43,156 nucleotides of DNA from Oscillatoriales cyanobacterium PMM_0080 (GCA_949127775.1 CASBQF010000129.1:1-43156), one strand, 5' to 3'. Shown: positions 1 to 8,720, counted from the stretch's first letter. The notes: generated by a model from the letters alone, not told the origin. A program made the numbers and translations.

Positions 1-46
1 ATTTAGGTATGATTCACCTAGCGAAGGCAATCCCTGAAATGAGAGA

Positions 47-94
47 GTAGGGGCAATTCATGAATTGCCCGGGCAATTCATGAATTGCCCCTAC
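47..94. repeat. 48-bp perfect palindrome made of two tandem 20-bp palindromes
   Basis: Two adjacent copies of a 20-bp perfect palindrome that starts GGGCAATTCA (51-70 and 71-90) are bracketed by GTAG (47-50) and CTAC (91-94), so the whole block is its own reverse complement. Each half reads as GTAG followed by a hairpin. Short outer arms GTATGATT (7-14) and AATCATAC (110-117) suggest a nested element of about 110 bp. It lies just downstream of the acetyltransferase gene. Confidence 0.85.
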
Positions 95-137
95 TAAATT
101 TCGGAGGCAAATCATACTCCTTTCTCAGCAACGCCTC

Positions 138-1457
138 TTATTCTGGCGATTCGCTGTCGATCGGCAATTCCGGCAAATTCAGGGGCAAAATGCTGTTAAC
201 ATCTGTTGCTGCTGATTCGGAGTTTGAGCTATTCAAAGGGTTAACTTGATTAGCTTGACCGTTTCCTGAGTCCACCAAAAAGGGCTTAATCTCAGACGAC
301 GCCGGCCCTGTTGCCGCTTCGCCAGTCATCGGGCCGAGCCAGGACATCCGACCTGGTACGGGTTTGCGAGTTGGCTGGAAGCTCTGCAACACTTCTGATA
401 GCTGGAGTCCTTCGAGGGAGACTAACTTGGACTCGCGCAATTTGTGCCATACCGATCGCGACATGAGCAAACTGTGTTCCAGACGCACGGCTCCAAATTG
501 CTCTAAATAAGCCTCGCGTTCCGGTTGATAGTCAGCGGAAGCTAGTTGCAGGCTTTGAACTGGGAAATCTTGAACGAGGCGCGCCATTTGGGACAGCAGT
601 TCGGGGTACAGCCAAGTGTAGGCCGGGTGGACTGTCAACTGGGCGACGTGGGGCTGGTGGCCATTGCGGGATAGCTGTATCTGAAAATAGCCGATCGCGG
701 CTTTGCGCTGCGGTTCAAATACGTAACCGCTAACTACCTCTGTTTTACCCAGCGACTGTCTGATACCTTCGAGTACAGCGCCGAAGAAACTGGTTTTGAA
801 ATCTTGAATATGCCGATCGAATACTTGGCGTACTAACGGTGGCATAGACGCGGTATCGAGTTGATATAGCAATTGAGCGTCGGCGTTGCTTACCGGCAGC
901 AGGTTGGGCAAATCTGGCGTCGCGGAGGCCATTTCTTGGAGGCGTTCTGGGGCGATCGACCAATAAGTCATTTGTGCCAAAGGCTGGAACCCGTTCTGGC
1001 GGTACAAAGCCAGGGAAGTTGTGTCGCCCACATTCACCTCCAGCAGCCACGTCCGCGCCTCCCAGACTGCCTCAAAGCAGTACCGCATCAGCATCGAACC
1101 AATGCCTTTGCTGCGGGCTTCTGGGTCTACTCCGACGCGATCGATCCGCCAAGTGCTGCGCGTGCGGTTGAAAGGAGAAATCTGAATTATCCCCTTAACT
1201 TTGCCCTCTTCTTCAGCAACGTGGGCGCGGAATAGGGATTGGCCTGGGTTGGGAAACCAGCTAAAAATCTTTAGCAGTCCGTACCAGCGGCGAATCTGCT
1301 GCAACTTTTTACCTAGTACCAAGTCGCAGCTTGGCCCTTTGCGGTTTTTTGGCTCTTCGGCTGTTTCCGTGCACAGTTGTTCCATCGCCTCGATGTCGCG
1401 ATACTGAAACGGGCGAATTACAACCTGGTTTTGGTTTTGGGAGGGAAATGAAGTCAT
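138..1457 (-). CDS. GNAT-family N-acetyltransferase, probable tandem GNAT domains
   Basis: A 439-residue cytoplasmic protein with no signal peptide or membrane segment. The N-terminal third (about residues 10-165) is a GNAT acetyl-CoA-dependent acyltransferase domain. The motif A region around residues 110-130 reads VDPEARSKGIGSML, matching the pyrophosphate-binding R/Q-x-x-G-x-G/A pattern. A second region at about 225-340 has the look of a degenerate GNAT fold, as in other two-domain cyanobacterial GNAT proteins. The last 80 residues are low-complexity and rich in Ser, Asn and Pro. The substrate cannot be told from sequence. The ATG start puts the conserved N-terminal strand (VVIRPFQYRD) a normal distance in. 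A heptamer repeat tract begins 27 bp upstream of the start codon. Confidence 0.8.
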   Translation of the reverse strand: MTSFPSQNQNQVVIRPFQYRDIEAMEQLCTETAEEPKNRKGPSCDLVLGKKLQQIRRWYGLLKIFSWFPNPGQSLFRAHVAEEEGKVKGIIQISPFNRTRSTWRIDRVGVDPEARSKGIGSMLMRYCFEAVWEARTWLLEVNVGDTTSLALYRQNGFQPLAQMTYWSIAPERLQEMASATPDLPNLLPVSNADAQLLYQLDTASMPPLVRQVFDRHIQDFKTSFFGAVLEGIRQSLGKTEVVSGYVFEPQRKAAIGYFQIQLSRNGHQPHVAQLTVHPAYTWLYPELLSQMARLVQDFPVQSLQLASADYQPEREAYLEQFGAVRLEHSLLMSRSVWHKLRESKLVSLEGLQLSEVLQSFQPTRKPVPGRMSWLGPMTGEAATGPASSEIKPFLVDSGNGQANQVNPLNSSNSESAATDVNSILPLNLPELPIDSESPE

Positions 1458-1483
1458 ATAGAAATTCTCAAGTGAAGTATAAA

Positions 1484-1541
1484 TTGGTTATTGGTTATTG
1501 GTTATTGGTTATTGGTTATTGGTTATTGGTTATTGGTTATT
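1484..1541. repeat. Heptamer short tandem repeat (TTGGTTA)n, about 8 copies
   Basis: About eight uninterrupted copies of the 7-mer TTGGTTA. This is the short tandemly repeated repetitive (STRR) type common in filamentous cyanobacteria. It sits 27-84 bp upstream of the acetyltransferase start codon, where the 5' leader or promoter would be expected. Confidence 0.9.
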
Positions 1542-1752
1542 CGCTGGCGAGTCTCTAACGAAAGTTCAGAACCGTAATAGCACAAAAGTGGTGAATAGGA
1601 ATTGCAAAATCAAACATTCTTAAGAAAGGGGAAGAGTTAGGGAAGTTTTGAGTTGTAAACTTATAACTTTTGATTCTTCACCCTTTCTTAGTTGATCGAA
1701 AATTAAAAAAAATCAAATCATTTGTTTGAGTTTTTAATTTTCACTTTTCAAC

Positions 1753-2934
1753 TCAAGATTTTTGTGGCAGAGGTCGAATTAAAACGACTGGTGTTCTTTC
1801 GTCAGCATTCCCGGCGGGGTTGCTGCGTAAGGCTTGCTCTAAAAATGCGATCGACAAATCGGAAGTAGCTGCTAATATCTTAACTGCTTTTAAGTCATTA
1901 GCGTCTACGATCGCCGCCGCAAGTCCGGTTTCTCGTTGAATTTCCTCTACAACTTGCTGCGGATTGTCCGGGCCAAGCACGATAAATTGGTCGAAGGGAG
2001 GCAAAGTTCCCGTAACATCGTCGATTAGTCTGGCTTGTTCCCCTGCAAGTTGGTAAAATACTCCCGGTTTACCGAATATTTTAGCTACAGCGCCGATCGC
2101 AAATGCCGCCACTACGCGCCAAGGCCCGACTACATCCACCAAAGTTTGCATTCCGCAAGCTGTGGCCAAACTCGACATCGGCAAGAAGAATAAGCAAACT
2201 CGCTTAGCTACCCATCCGGGTTTAACTTCGCTGGGATGGCGGTAACGTCCCTGCATCAAGGCTAAGGGAGTTTCTGCCAGGGCGACAATATCGCCTTTCT
2301 CCGCGCGTGGTAACACGTAACGCTTGACAATTTCCACGGGATTGTCGAGTTCGGCGAGGATGTGGGTGCGAATTGGGAAGACTTCGGCAACACCGACATT
2401 GCGGGCGGTGGGTACGGTGTCCGAGTTGGGAAATTGCAGCGGCACTACTACGTTGCGGACTCTGGGGATGCGCCCGCCGGGGCCGTAGGTGATGAAATGT
2501 ATTTGCACCCAAGCGGACTGCAATTTGTTTAAATCTTGCCCTTGAATGTCTACGGAAACTTTGATTTTCGTGGTTTTTTGGGCTTTAACAATATAGCCGA
2601 ACCAGTAATCGTCCGATCGGGCTTTTGCGTCTTCGTGACAAGGAATGACTTTTGTCTGGGAAGTGACGCCATCCAAACTTCCGTCTGATAGCAGTTTCAC
2701 CTGTGCCCGCACATCTGGCAACATAATCTCGAACCGCTGTGTCAGATTGCGGAATTCCATTTCGCCAACCAACAGATAGCGGTTGGATTCGTTTATGGCT
2801 AAGTGCCATTCTCCGGCTGTAAGTTCTAGTTTATTTGGACTCCCACTCCGGCGATAGTTCAACTCTAGGCCCAATCCGCCCAATGCTAGCAGCGAACCGG
2901 CTGCTGCGATTCCTGTTGCTAAAGTCTCAATCAC
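1753..2934 (-). CDS. CofE-like (F420-0:gamma-glutamyl ligase-related) membrane-anchored protein
   Basis: A 393-residue protein starting at GTG. Residues 1-25 are a hydrophobic Ala/Gly/Leu-rich stretch, probably an N-terminal membrane anchor. Residues about 35-180 look like a beta-rich domain that I do not recognise. From about residue 200 it resembles the cyanobacterial proteins annotated as F420-0:gamma-glutamyl ligase: GDIVALAETPLALMQGRY, a hydrophobic VVGPWRVVAAFAIGAVAKI stretch, AAAIVDANDL, and NADERTPVVLIRP near the C terminus. CofE adds glutamate to coenzyme F420-0. Whether this anchored homologue does so is unknown, and no F420 genes are nearby. The family call rests on remembered similarity. 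Confidence 0.6.
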   Translation of the reverse strand: MIETLATGIAAAGSLLALGGLGLELNYRRSGSPNKLELTAGEWHLAINESNRYLLVGEMEFRNLTQRFEIMLPDVRAQVKLLSDGSLDGVTSQTKVIPCHEDAKARSDDYWFGYIVKAQKTTKIKVSVDIQGQDLNKLQSAWVQIHFITYGPGGRIPRVRNVVVPLQFPNSDTVPTARNVGVAEVFPIRTHILAELDNPVEIVKRYVLPRAEKGDIVALAETPLALMQGRYRHPSEVKPGWVAKRVCLFFLPMSSLATACGMQTLVDVVGPWRVVAAFAIGAVAKIFGKPGVFYQLAGEQARLIDDVTGTLPPFDQFIVLGPDNPQQVVEEIQRETGLAAAIVDANDLKAVKILAATSDLSIAFLEQALRSNPAGNADERTPVVLIRPLPQKS

Positions 2935-3190
2935 TCAAATCACCGCCAATAATATTTTGTGTTTACTGTAGTCGATATCGGGTACTTTGGGGGCCAATCC
3001 GCCAGTAATTAGATTTGCTGGGGAAAGCTGGGGGCGATGCAAGGCAAGTAAATTTTGCTGTCAGCGGTTTGTCTGTTGTGGCGATGGGATGTGCGATCAT
3101 CGTGCTTTGGGATACTGGGAAGTGCGATCGCCAATCTAACTATCTCATCTAATTGGTTTAAAATCTAGATAAAAAGCAGTGATTAGCCCT

Positions 3191-3526
3191 ATGATACTAG
3201 CCATCACCCCAACCAAGCAGTATATCGAACAACGCAACGAAGGGTATTGGATTCAAGGAACTCCCATTTCTCTCGATTCAGTCGTTTATTCCTTCTTGAA
3301 TGGAGAAGCACCCGAAAGCATTGCCCAAAATTTTCCACTGCTTTCGCTAGAACAGGTTTATGGTGCGATCGTCTTTTATCTTGCCAACCGAGAAATGGTG
3401 GATGCGTACTTAAAAGATGGTGAATTAGAATTTAAGCAATTGCAACAGTCTTTGAGACAAAAAAGTCCACTTCTGTATCAACAATTGATAACTGCTCAAA
3501 ATCGGAACGATCGTTTGTGGCAGTGA
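3191..3526 (+). CDS. DUF433-type protein
   Basis: A 111-residue protein from ATG 3191; an in-frame GTG at 3179 would add four residues, and neither start has a clear Shine-Dalgarno. It shows the DUF433 pattern: a short beta hairpin (YWIQGTPISLDSVVYSFLNG), then APESIAQNFPLLSLEQVYGAIVFYLANREMVDAYL, a small helix-turn-helix-like fold. DUF433 proteins often act as antitoxin-like partners of DUF5615 PIN-like proteins, but no such partner lies downstream. The gene stands alone. Its stop codon TGA (3524-3526) forms the first bases of the adjacent palindromic element. It is a distant relative of the two DUF433 genes near 15.3-15.9 kb. Confidence 0.75.
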   Translation: MILAITPTKQYIEQRNEGYWIQGTPISLDSVVYSFLNGEAPESIAQNFPLLSLEQVYGAIVFYLANREMVDAYLKDGELEFKQLQQSLRQKSPLLYQQLITAQNRNDRLWQ

Positions 3527-3660
3527 TATCGTTTCCGGTTCCATCGGAATGATTAGCCAAAATGAGGAGACGGCAGTGCCGTGTCCCTACAATGTTATTT
3601 TGGGTAGGGACACGGCACTGCCGTCTCCTCTATCATTCCGGTGTAACCGGAATTGATATG
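3526..3660. repeat. Composite inverted-repeat element, type A (copy 1)
   Basis: Nested inverted repeats. The inner part has two perfect 27-nt arms (3564-3590 and 3604-3630) around a 13-nt spacer. Each arm is a GTAG-plus-hairpin unit (GTAGGGACACGGCACTGCCG on the + strand at 3604), with the two GTAG ends facing each other. The outer arms are imperfect: GATATCGTTTCCGGTTCC on the left, CCGGTGTAACCGGAATTG on the right. Related outer arms recur at 3803, 8539, 8700 and 25310. Confidence 0.85.
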
Positions 3661-3661
3661 A

Positions 3662-3772
3662 GGTATCGGGGTGGTGACAGATTTGTTGCAGGCTCAGGTG
3701 CCGAGGGAGGATATTGTATTGGCGTTTCATCCACCGCATTTACGCCAATATACGGAGTTTGCGATCGCTTGA
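3662..3772 (+). pseudogene. xisI 3' remnant (fdxN-element excision controlling factor family)
   Basis: The frame starting right after the type A element encodes about 36 codons ending in TGA. They read GIGVVTDLLQAQVPREDIVL, then AFHPPHLRQYTEFAIA. This is the characteristic C terminus of XisI-family proteins (usually about 111 residues). No N-terminal two-thirds is present: the frame is closed by a stop at 3659-3661, at the outer end of the repeat, and the sequence on the far side of the repeat is the DUF433 gene. It is therefore a decayed fragment truncated at a repeat boundary. A separate xisI 5' remnant lies at 34.25 kb. Confidence 0.8.
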
Positions 3773-3802
3773 TTATTGTGCGATCGCACATCTAACTCTT
3801 GT

Positions 3803-3899
3803 CATATCAATTCCGGTTACATTCATACATGATATAGAGGAGACGGCAGTGCCGTGTCCCTACCCTGATTAATTGTAGGGAAACGATACTGCCGTTTCA
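3803..3899. repeat. Type A palindromic element, degenerate (copy 2)
   Basis: The left outer arm CATATCAATTCCGGTTAC (3803-3820) is followed by an inner arm at 3837-3863, a short spacer, and a decayed opposite arm at 3875-3899 (GTAGGGAAACGATACTGCCG). The right outer arm is not recognisable. Confidence 0.75.
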
Positions 3900-3900
3900 G

Positions 3901-4065
3901 TCATGGTTGTGATGTTTGAAATTTAGTTTTATGATAATTTAAATATGCGATCGCCCAAAAAATCTCATCGCACTCATCTGAGTCTATGTACTTAAGTATT
4001 TCCAGCCCACAATTAAGTATTAATTCGGCAACAGTCGCTACATAAATCCACTGATGTAAAGGTTT
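3901..4065 (-). pseudogene. Unrecognised coding remnant, 5'-truncated at a repeat
   Basis: On the minus strand 54 codons run open to a TGA at 3901-3903. The peptide includes WIYVATVAELILNCGLEILK, then YIDSDECDEIFWAIAYLNYH, and ends in KTKFQTSQP. Its composition looks like a real folded protein rather than a random frame. There is no start codon, because the frame is closed by TAA at the edge of the palindromic repeat beginning at 4069. I do not recognise the family. The likeliest reading is the 3' end of a gene cut by the repeat; chance is the alternative. Confidence 0.4.
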
Positions 4066-4068
4066 TTA

Positions 4069-4114
4069 GTAGGGACACGGCACTGCCGTCTCCTGAGTGT
4101 GGTAGTGTCCCTAC
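4069..4114. repeat. Type A GTAG-hairpin unit (copy 3)
   Basis: One GTAG-hairpin unit (4069-4095, GTAGGGACACGGCACTGCCG and on), followed by a shortened inverted partner ending GTGTCCCTAC at 4114. From here to 4352 I see no other gene; the stretch is AT-rich, holds one HIP1 palindrome near 4256, and probably carries the kinase promoter. Confidence 0.8.
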
Positions 4115-4352
4115 TGTATTTGATTCAATTGGAAACTCCTATCGAAGTGCGGCTGTGCGGGCGAGTTATTAAATTAACAATACAAAATATTGGCTTAAAT
4201 CATTTTTGGGTTAATATTGATACATCAATACAAATTAGGTGATACTCAAATAAGGGCGATCGCCCAATAAATGTCTATTTAAAACAGAACAACTCGGCTA
4301 AGTGTAGTCGAGCAAAAACAATACTTGCCTCGCTGCAATAGCGAATTGCCAT

Positions 4353-7148
4353 ATGTCATCATCCCAGCCTTCAATCTTTAAGAAACTGATTGGTAATGCG
4401 CCGCTGCAAGCTGTTTTGATTGTCCCGTTCGTGCTACAAATCATCGGGGCCGTCGGCATTGTTGGCTACTTATCCTTCCGCAACGGACAGAAAGCAGTCA
4501 ACGATTTGGCGTCTCAACTGCGGACAGAAGTCAGCAACCGCATTGACCAGCACTTAGACAGCCAACTCAATACAGCCCGTCATCTTGCTCAGGTGAATGG
4601 CGATGCCTTCGACGTGGGATTGCTCGATCTCAAAGATTTAGATAATATGGCTCGTTTCTTCTGGAAACAAATGCAATTGTTTAATGTGGGCTACATAGGC
4701 TTTAACGCTCCAGGAGGCGAGTTTGCGGGTGCTGGATATGCCACATCTCGAAATATTATGGTTGTTGACATCGTGAATCCAAAGCAATATGGCAATCGAA
4801 ATAATTACACATACAAGACAGATAATCAGGGCAACAAGACTGAGGTGGTTGATATATTTATAAATGAAGATATCCAGAAAGAACTGTGGTACTCAAACAC
4901 GGTTAAAGCTAGAAAACCCATATGGACTTTATACCAGTGGAAAGTCACTCCGTTTCCTCTAGCTGTTTCTGCAAATAGCCCAATTTATGACAAGAATAAT
5001 CAACTGATTGGTGTGATCGCCATTGACCAGCGTCTTTCGCAGATTAGCGATTTTTTGCGTAAACTGAAAGTTAGCAAATCAGGCAAGACATTTATTATAG
5101 AGCGCAGCGGGCTAATTGTTGCGACTTCGAGCACCGAGGAACCATTTAAACTGATTGATGGCAACCCTAAACGGTTAAGCGCATCAGAAAGCAGCGATGG
5201 ATTGATTCGCTCGACATCTCAATATTTAGTCAAGCATTTCGGCGACTTCAACAATATCAAAGATACTCAACAGCTTGATTTCTTGCTGAATCAAGAACAC
5301 CAGTTTGTGCAAGTTTTACCGTGGAAAGACGAGTGGGGATTGGATTGGTTGGTAGTTGTTGTGGTTCCTGAATCCGATTTTATGGGGCAAATTAATGCTA
5401 ATACTCGCACGACGATTCTATTTTGTATCGGCGCTTTAATTGTGGCGACGGTTGTTGGTTTTTATACTTCCCGCCTGATTACTGAGCCGATCGCACAATT
5501 GAGCAAAGCATCACAGGATTTCGCATCCGGGAAGTTCGATCGCACTCTGGAAGTCTCCGGGAAGAATGAATTAGGCGTGCTTTCGGAATCCTTCAACGAT
5601 ATGGCGCAGCAACTCCGAGACTCTTTTACAGCCCTGGAAAAGACCAACCTCGAACTCGAACAGCGCGTCGAAGAACGCACCGTCGAACTCAAAATCGCGA
5701 AAGAGATGGCAGACGGTGCTAACCGCGCCAAAAGCGAATTTCTGGCTAACATGAGCCACGAATTGCGAACTCCCCTGAACGGTATTTTAGGATACGCGCA
5801 AATTCTCCAGCGCAGCGAACCGATGACGCAAAAAGGGCGCGGTGGCGTTGATATCATCTATCAGTGCGGTTCGCATTTGCTAACGCTGATTAATGATGTG
5901 TTGGATTTGTCGAAAATTGAAGCCCGAAAACTCGAACTGCATCCCACTGCTTTTCATCTGCCTTCATTCATCCAAGGTGTTGCCGAAATCTGCATGATTC
6001 GCGCTCAGGAAAAGGCAATTTCCTTTGATTTGCAGATTGATTCAGAACTTCCGACAGGAGTTTGTGGTGATGAGAAACGTTTGCGGCAAGTGCTGCTAAA
6101 TTTGTTGGGAAATGCGGTTAAGTTTACGGAAAAAGGCGGAGTTATTTTTCACGTTGATGTCATCAGCAATGGTGAATTTGCCGATTTAAGTCAGTTGGAT
6201 AATCCAACTCCCAATTTATATAAAGTTCGCTTTAGAGTTGAAGATACAGGCCCGGGAATGACAGCATCACAAGTTGAGAAAATCTTTCTGCCTTTTGAGC
6301 AAGTAGGTGATATTAAAAAACAATCGGAAGGCACTGGATTGGGACTTGCGATCAGTCAAAAGATTGTAGCGCTGATGCAGAGTGAAATTGCGATCGACAG
6401 CCGTGCAGGAGTTGGCAGTATTTTTTCCTTTGAAGTGTCACTCCCGGAGGCGCAAAATTGGGCCGAGAGTTCGAGAATCGTCGAACTGGGGGCTGTTTTG
6501 GGCTACGAAGGCAAAAAACGCCAAATTTTGGTGGTGGATGACAGGTGGGAAAATCGGGCGGTGCTGGTAAACTTGCTAGAGCCGATCGGTTTTGAGATGA
6601 TTGAAGCGGCTGATGGTAAGGAAGGACTCGATCGCGCTTTAGCCACCAAACCCGATTTAATCCTCACCGATTTAGCTATGCCGGTGATGGACGGATTTGA
6701 ATTTTTGCGCGAAATCCGTGCTCATCCTCAACTGCAAGATGCGATCGTGTTGGTGTCGTCTGCAAGCGTGTTTGAGATCGATCGCCAAAAGAGCTTGGAT
6801 GCAGGCGGAAATGATTTTTTGCCAAAACCAGTGCAAGCAGATGTATTGCTAGGCTTACTTCAAAAATATTTGCAACTGGAGTGGGTATATGACGACACAG
6901 TAACTGCGGGTAAAAAAGCGCAAAATGCGATGCCAAACCAAATGCAGATTCCGGCGATCGAGATTTTGCAGTTATTAGATGAACAAGCTCAATCTGGTGA
7001 TTTGGACGCGATAATTGAGATGGCCCAAGAGATGCAAACAGCCAATCCAGAATACGCGATTTTCGTGAATAAAATACTCGTTTTGGCGGAAGGATTTCAT
7101 GTCAAAGAACTGCGGGCATTGATTGCAGAGCATTTATCACAAATATAA
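4353..7148 (+). CDS. Hybrid sensor histidine kinase (Cache-HAMP-HisKA-HATPase-REC)
   Basis: A 931-residue membrane sensor. Membrane segments lie at about residues 18-40 and 350-373, with an extracytoplasmic dCache-like sensor between them (about 45-345). HAMP follows (about 370-425), then a coiled coil. HisKA contains [19 protein letters not shown], with phospho-accepting His469. The ATPase domain has [16 protein letters not shown] and [11 protein letters not shown] receiver domain (about 725-845) reads [11 protein letters not shown] and [10 protein letters not shown], with phospho-acceptor Asp773 and LPKPV at the conserved Lys. About 75 helical residues follow, of a type seen at the end of other cyanobacterial hybrid kinases. 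The next gene starts 12 bp after the stop, so the two probably form an operon. The signal is unknown. Confidence 0.92.
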   Translation: MSSSQPSIFKKLIGNAPLQAVLIVPFVLQIIGAVGIVGYLSFRNGQKAVNDLASQLRTEVSNRIDQHLDSQLNTARHLAQVNGDAFDVGLLDLKDLDNMARFFWKQMQLFNVGYIGFNAPGGEFAGAGYATSRNIMVVDIVNPKQYGNRNNYTYKTDNQGNKTEVVDIFINEDIQKELWYSNTVKARKPIWTLYQWKVTPFPLAVSANSPIYDKNNQLIGVIAIDQRLSQISDFLRKLKVSKSGKTFIIERSGLIVATSSTEEPFKLIDGNPKRLSASESSDGLIRSTSQYLVKHFGDFNNIKDTQQLDFLLNQEHQFVQVLPWKDEWGLDWLVVVVVPESDFMGQINANTRTTILFCIGALIVATVVGFYTSRLITEPIAQLSKASQDFASGKFDRTLEVSGKNELGVLSESFNDMAQQLRDSFTALEKTNLELEQRVEERTVELKIAKEMADGANRAKSEFLANMSHELRTPLNGILGYAQILQRSEPMTQKGRGGVDIIYQCGSHLLTLINDVLDLSKIEARKLELHPTAFHLPSFIQGVAEICMIRAQEKAISFDLQIDSELPTGVCGDEKRLRQVLLNLLGNAVKFTEKGGVIFHVDVISNGEFADLSQLDNPTPNLYKVRFRVEDTGPGMTASQVEKIFLPFEQVGDIKKQSEGTGLGLAISQKIVALMQSEIAIDSRAGVGSIFSFEVSLPEAQNWAESSRIVELGAVLGYEGKKRQILVVDDRWENRAVLVNLLEPIGFEMIEAADGKEGLDRALATKPDLILTDLAMPVMDGFEFLREIRAHPQLQDAIVLVSSASVFEIDRQKSLDAGGNDFLPKPVQADVLLGLLQKYLQLEWVYDDTVTAGKKAQNAMPNQMQIPAIEILQLLDEQAQSGDLDAIIEMAQEMQTANPEYAIFVNKILVLAEGFHVKELRALIAEHLSQI

Positions 7149-7160
7149 GGTAAAAATATC

Positions 7161-8432
7161 ATGCTTGAACTCGATAAAAAATTTATTTTGATAGTAGATG
7201 ACAGTGCCACAAATTTAGCCGTGCTATCCCAGGCCTTAAAAACAGCAGGCTACAAAGTGCGGGTAGCAGTGGACGGAGAATCGGCGCTGGGGATGCTAGA
7301 AAAATGTGCGGTTAATCCCGCAAAAAACCCTTTCCCCGAACTAATCTTGCTAGACGTGCAAATGCCGGGAATCGACGGCTTTGAAACTTGTCGCATAATT
7401 AAAGCAAACCAGACGACAAAGGGAATTCCAGTCATTTTCATGACGGCTTTAGCAGATGCCGAAAGTAAGATGAAAGGATTGTCATTAGGTGCGGTGGATT
7501 ATATCACTAAACCTTTTGAACAAGACGAAGTAATTGCCAGAGTTAACATTCACTGGCGGCTCAAACAGTTAACTGACAATCTGGAAGAGCAAGTTATACA
7601 ACGCACGAGGGCTTTACAACAAGCTCAAGTCCAAGTAGTGCAGCAAGAAAAACTATCCGCCCTAGGACAACTTGTTGCTGGAGTCGCCCATGAAATTAAC
7701 AACCCGCTAAGTTTTATGGTCAGCAACATTGCGCCTGCAAAGGAATATTTGGCTGACATTACAGAAGTTCTTCGCCTCTATCAACAAAACTATCCTGAAC
7801 CTGCATCAGATATCGCTAGCAAGATTGAAGACATGGATTTGAAGTTTGTGATCGAGGATTTTTCTCACCTCTTGGATTCAATGCAAATAGGCACTGAACG
7901 CATTAAAGATATTTCGCTATCGCTGCGGAACTTTGCTCGTTCGGATGGAGATACTGCGAGTGCGATCGATCTACATGAGACTTTGGATAGTACGTTATTG
8001 CTGTTAAAACATCGACTTAAGGATCAAGGATCTCGCCCTGAGATTCAAGTTATTAAAAATTACGGTGAATTCCCGCCGATTAAATGCTATCCTGGCCCGA
8101 TGAATCAAGTATTTATGAATTTGTTGGCAAATGCGATCGACGCTGTGGAAGAGGCTTGGGCAAAAGACCAGCGTCCTCTGAATATTACCATTAGCACGGA
8201 AGTTTTGTGCGAAAGTGCGATCGTCCGAATTGCTGATAACGGGTTGGGAATGACGGAGGAGATTCAACAACATTTGTTTGAACCTCTGTTTACTACAAAA
8301 GCGGTGGGTAAGGGAACCGGGCTGGGATTGTCGATTGCTAAGCAGATTGTGACGGATAAGCACTGCGGTGAATTGTTCTGCAAGTCTATCGCCGGGAATG
8401 GTACTGAATTTGCGATCGAAATTCCTATTTAA
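7161..8432 (+). CDS. Receiver-histidine kinase fusion protein
   Basis: A 423-residue soluble protein. The N-terminal receiver domain (residues 1-125) has FILIVDDSATN and LILLDVQMPGIDG, with phospho-acceptor Asp65 and KPF at the conserved Lys. A coiled linker leads to a HisKA domain of the VAHEINNPL type (His177), then an ATPase domain with NLLANAIDAV, DNGLGM and GKGTGLGLSIAKQIV. This order (REC-HK) is common in cyanobacterial phosphorelays, where the receiver takes phosphate from an upstream kinase. The gene sits 12 bp behind the hybrid kinase, and TAAGGTAA between them can serve as a weak ribosome-binding site. No DNA-binding output domain occurs in either protein, so the final output lies elsewhere. 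Confidence 0.92.
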   Translation: MLELDKKFILIVDDSATNLAVLSQALKTAGYKVRVAVDGESALGMLEKCAVNPAKNPFPELILLDVQMPGIDGFETCRIIKANQTTKGIPVIFMTALADAESKMKGLSLGAVDYITKPFEQDEVIARVNIHWRLKQLTDNLEEQVIQRTRALQQAQVQVVQQEKLSALGQLVAGVAHEINNPLSFMVSNIAPAKEYLADITEVLRLYQQNYPEPASDIASKIEDMDLKFVIEDFSHLLDSMQIGTERIKDISLSLRNFARSDGDTASAIDLHETLDSTLLLLKHRLKDQGSRPEIQVIKNYGEFPPIKCYPGPMNQVFMNLLANAIDAVEEAWAKDQRPLNITISTEVLCESAIVRIADNGLGMTEEIQQHLFEPLFTTKAVGKGTGLGLSIAKQIVTDKHCGELFCKSIAGNGTEFAIEIPI

Positions 8433-8471
8433 TTTTAATATTATTTCTGGTCAAACTATCGCGATAAAATA

Positions 8472-8532
8472 GGTTCGTAGTAAGGACTTTAGTCCTTTGA
8501 TTTATGCGGACTAAAGTCCGAATAATAGAACC
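8472..8532. repeat. Type D palindromic element, GTAG-hairpin (copy 1)
   Basis: Reads GGTTCGTAGTAAGGACTTTA and on. GTAG precedes a hairpin AAGGACT-TT-AGTCCTT; a second inverted hairpin (CGGACTAAAGTCCG) and a decayed GTTC partner end at 8532. It lies 40 bp after the receiver-kinase stop and could also act in transcription termination. Confidence 0.8.
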
Positions 8533-8538
8533 CGAAAT

Positions 8539-8720
8539 CATATCAATTCCGGCTGTGCCGGAATGACAAGCGAGGAGACGGCAGTGCCGTGTCCCTACAA
8601 TGTTATTTTGGGTAGGGACACGGCACTGCCGTCTCCTGATTTCTACAATGTTATTTTGGGTAGGGACACGGCACTGCCGTCTCCTGATTTCTAATAATTC
8701 CAACGCAATCAGAAACGATA
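8539..8720. repeat. Composite type A element with internal 48-bp tandem duplication (copy 4)
   Basis: The left outer arm CATATCAATTCCGGCTGTGC starts at 8539. The inner inverted units are 8572-8598 and 8612-8637. A 48-bp segment (8595-8642: spacer plus right unit plus a few bases) is then repeated directly at 8643-8690. The right outer arm ends GATATCAAT and overlaps the stop codon of the SIMPL gene at 8721-8723. Confidence 0.9.

Noticed and set aside
3562-3795. 77-codon plus-strand frame across the type A element
   Set aside because: It consists of translated palindrome plus an out-of-frame xisI remnant; the RRRQCRVPT peptide recurs wherever the repeat does.
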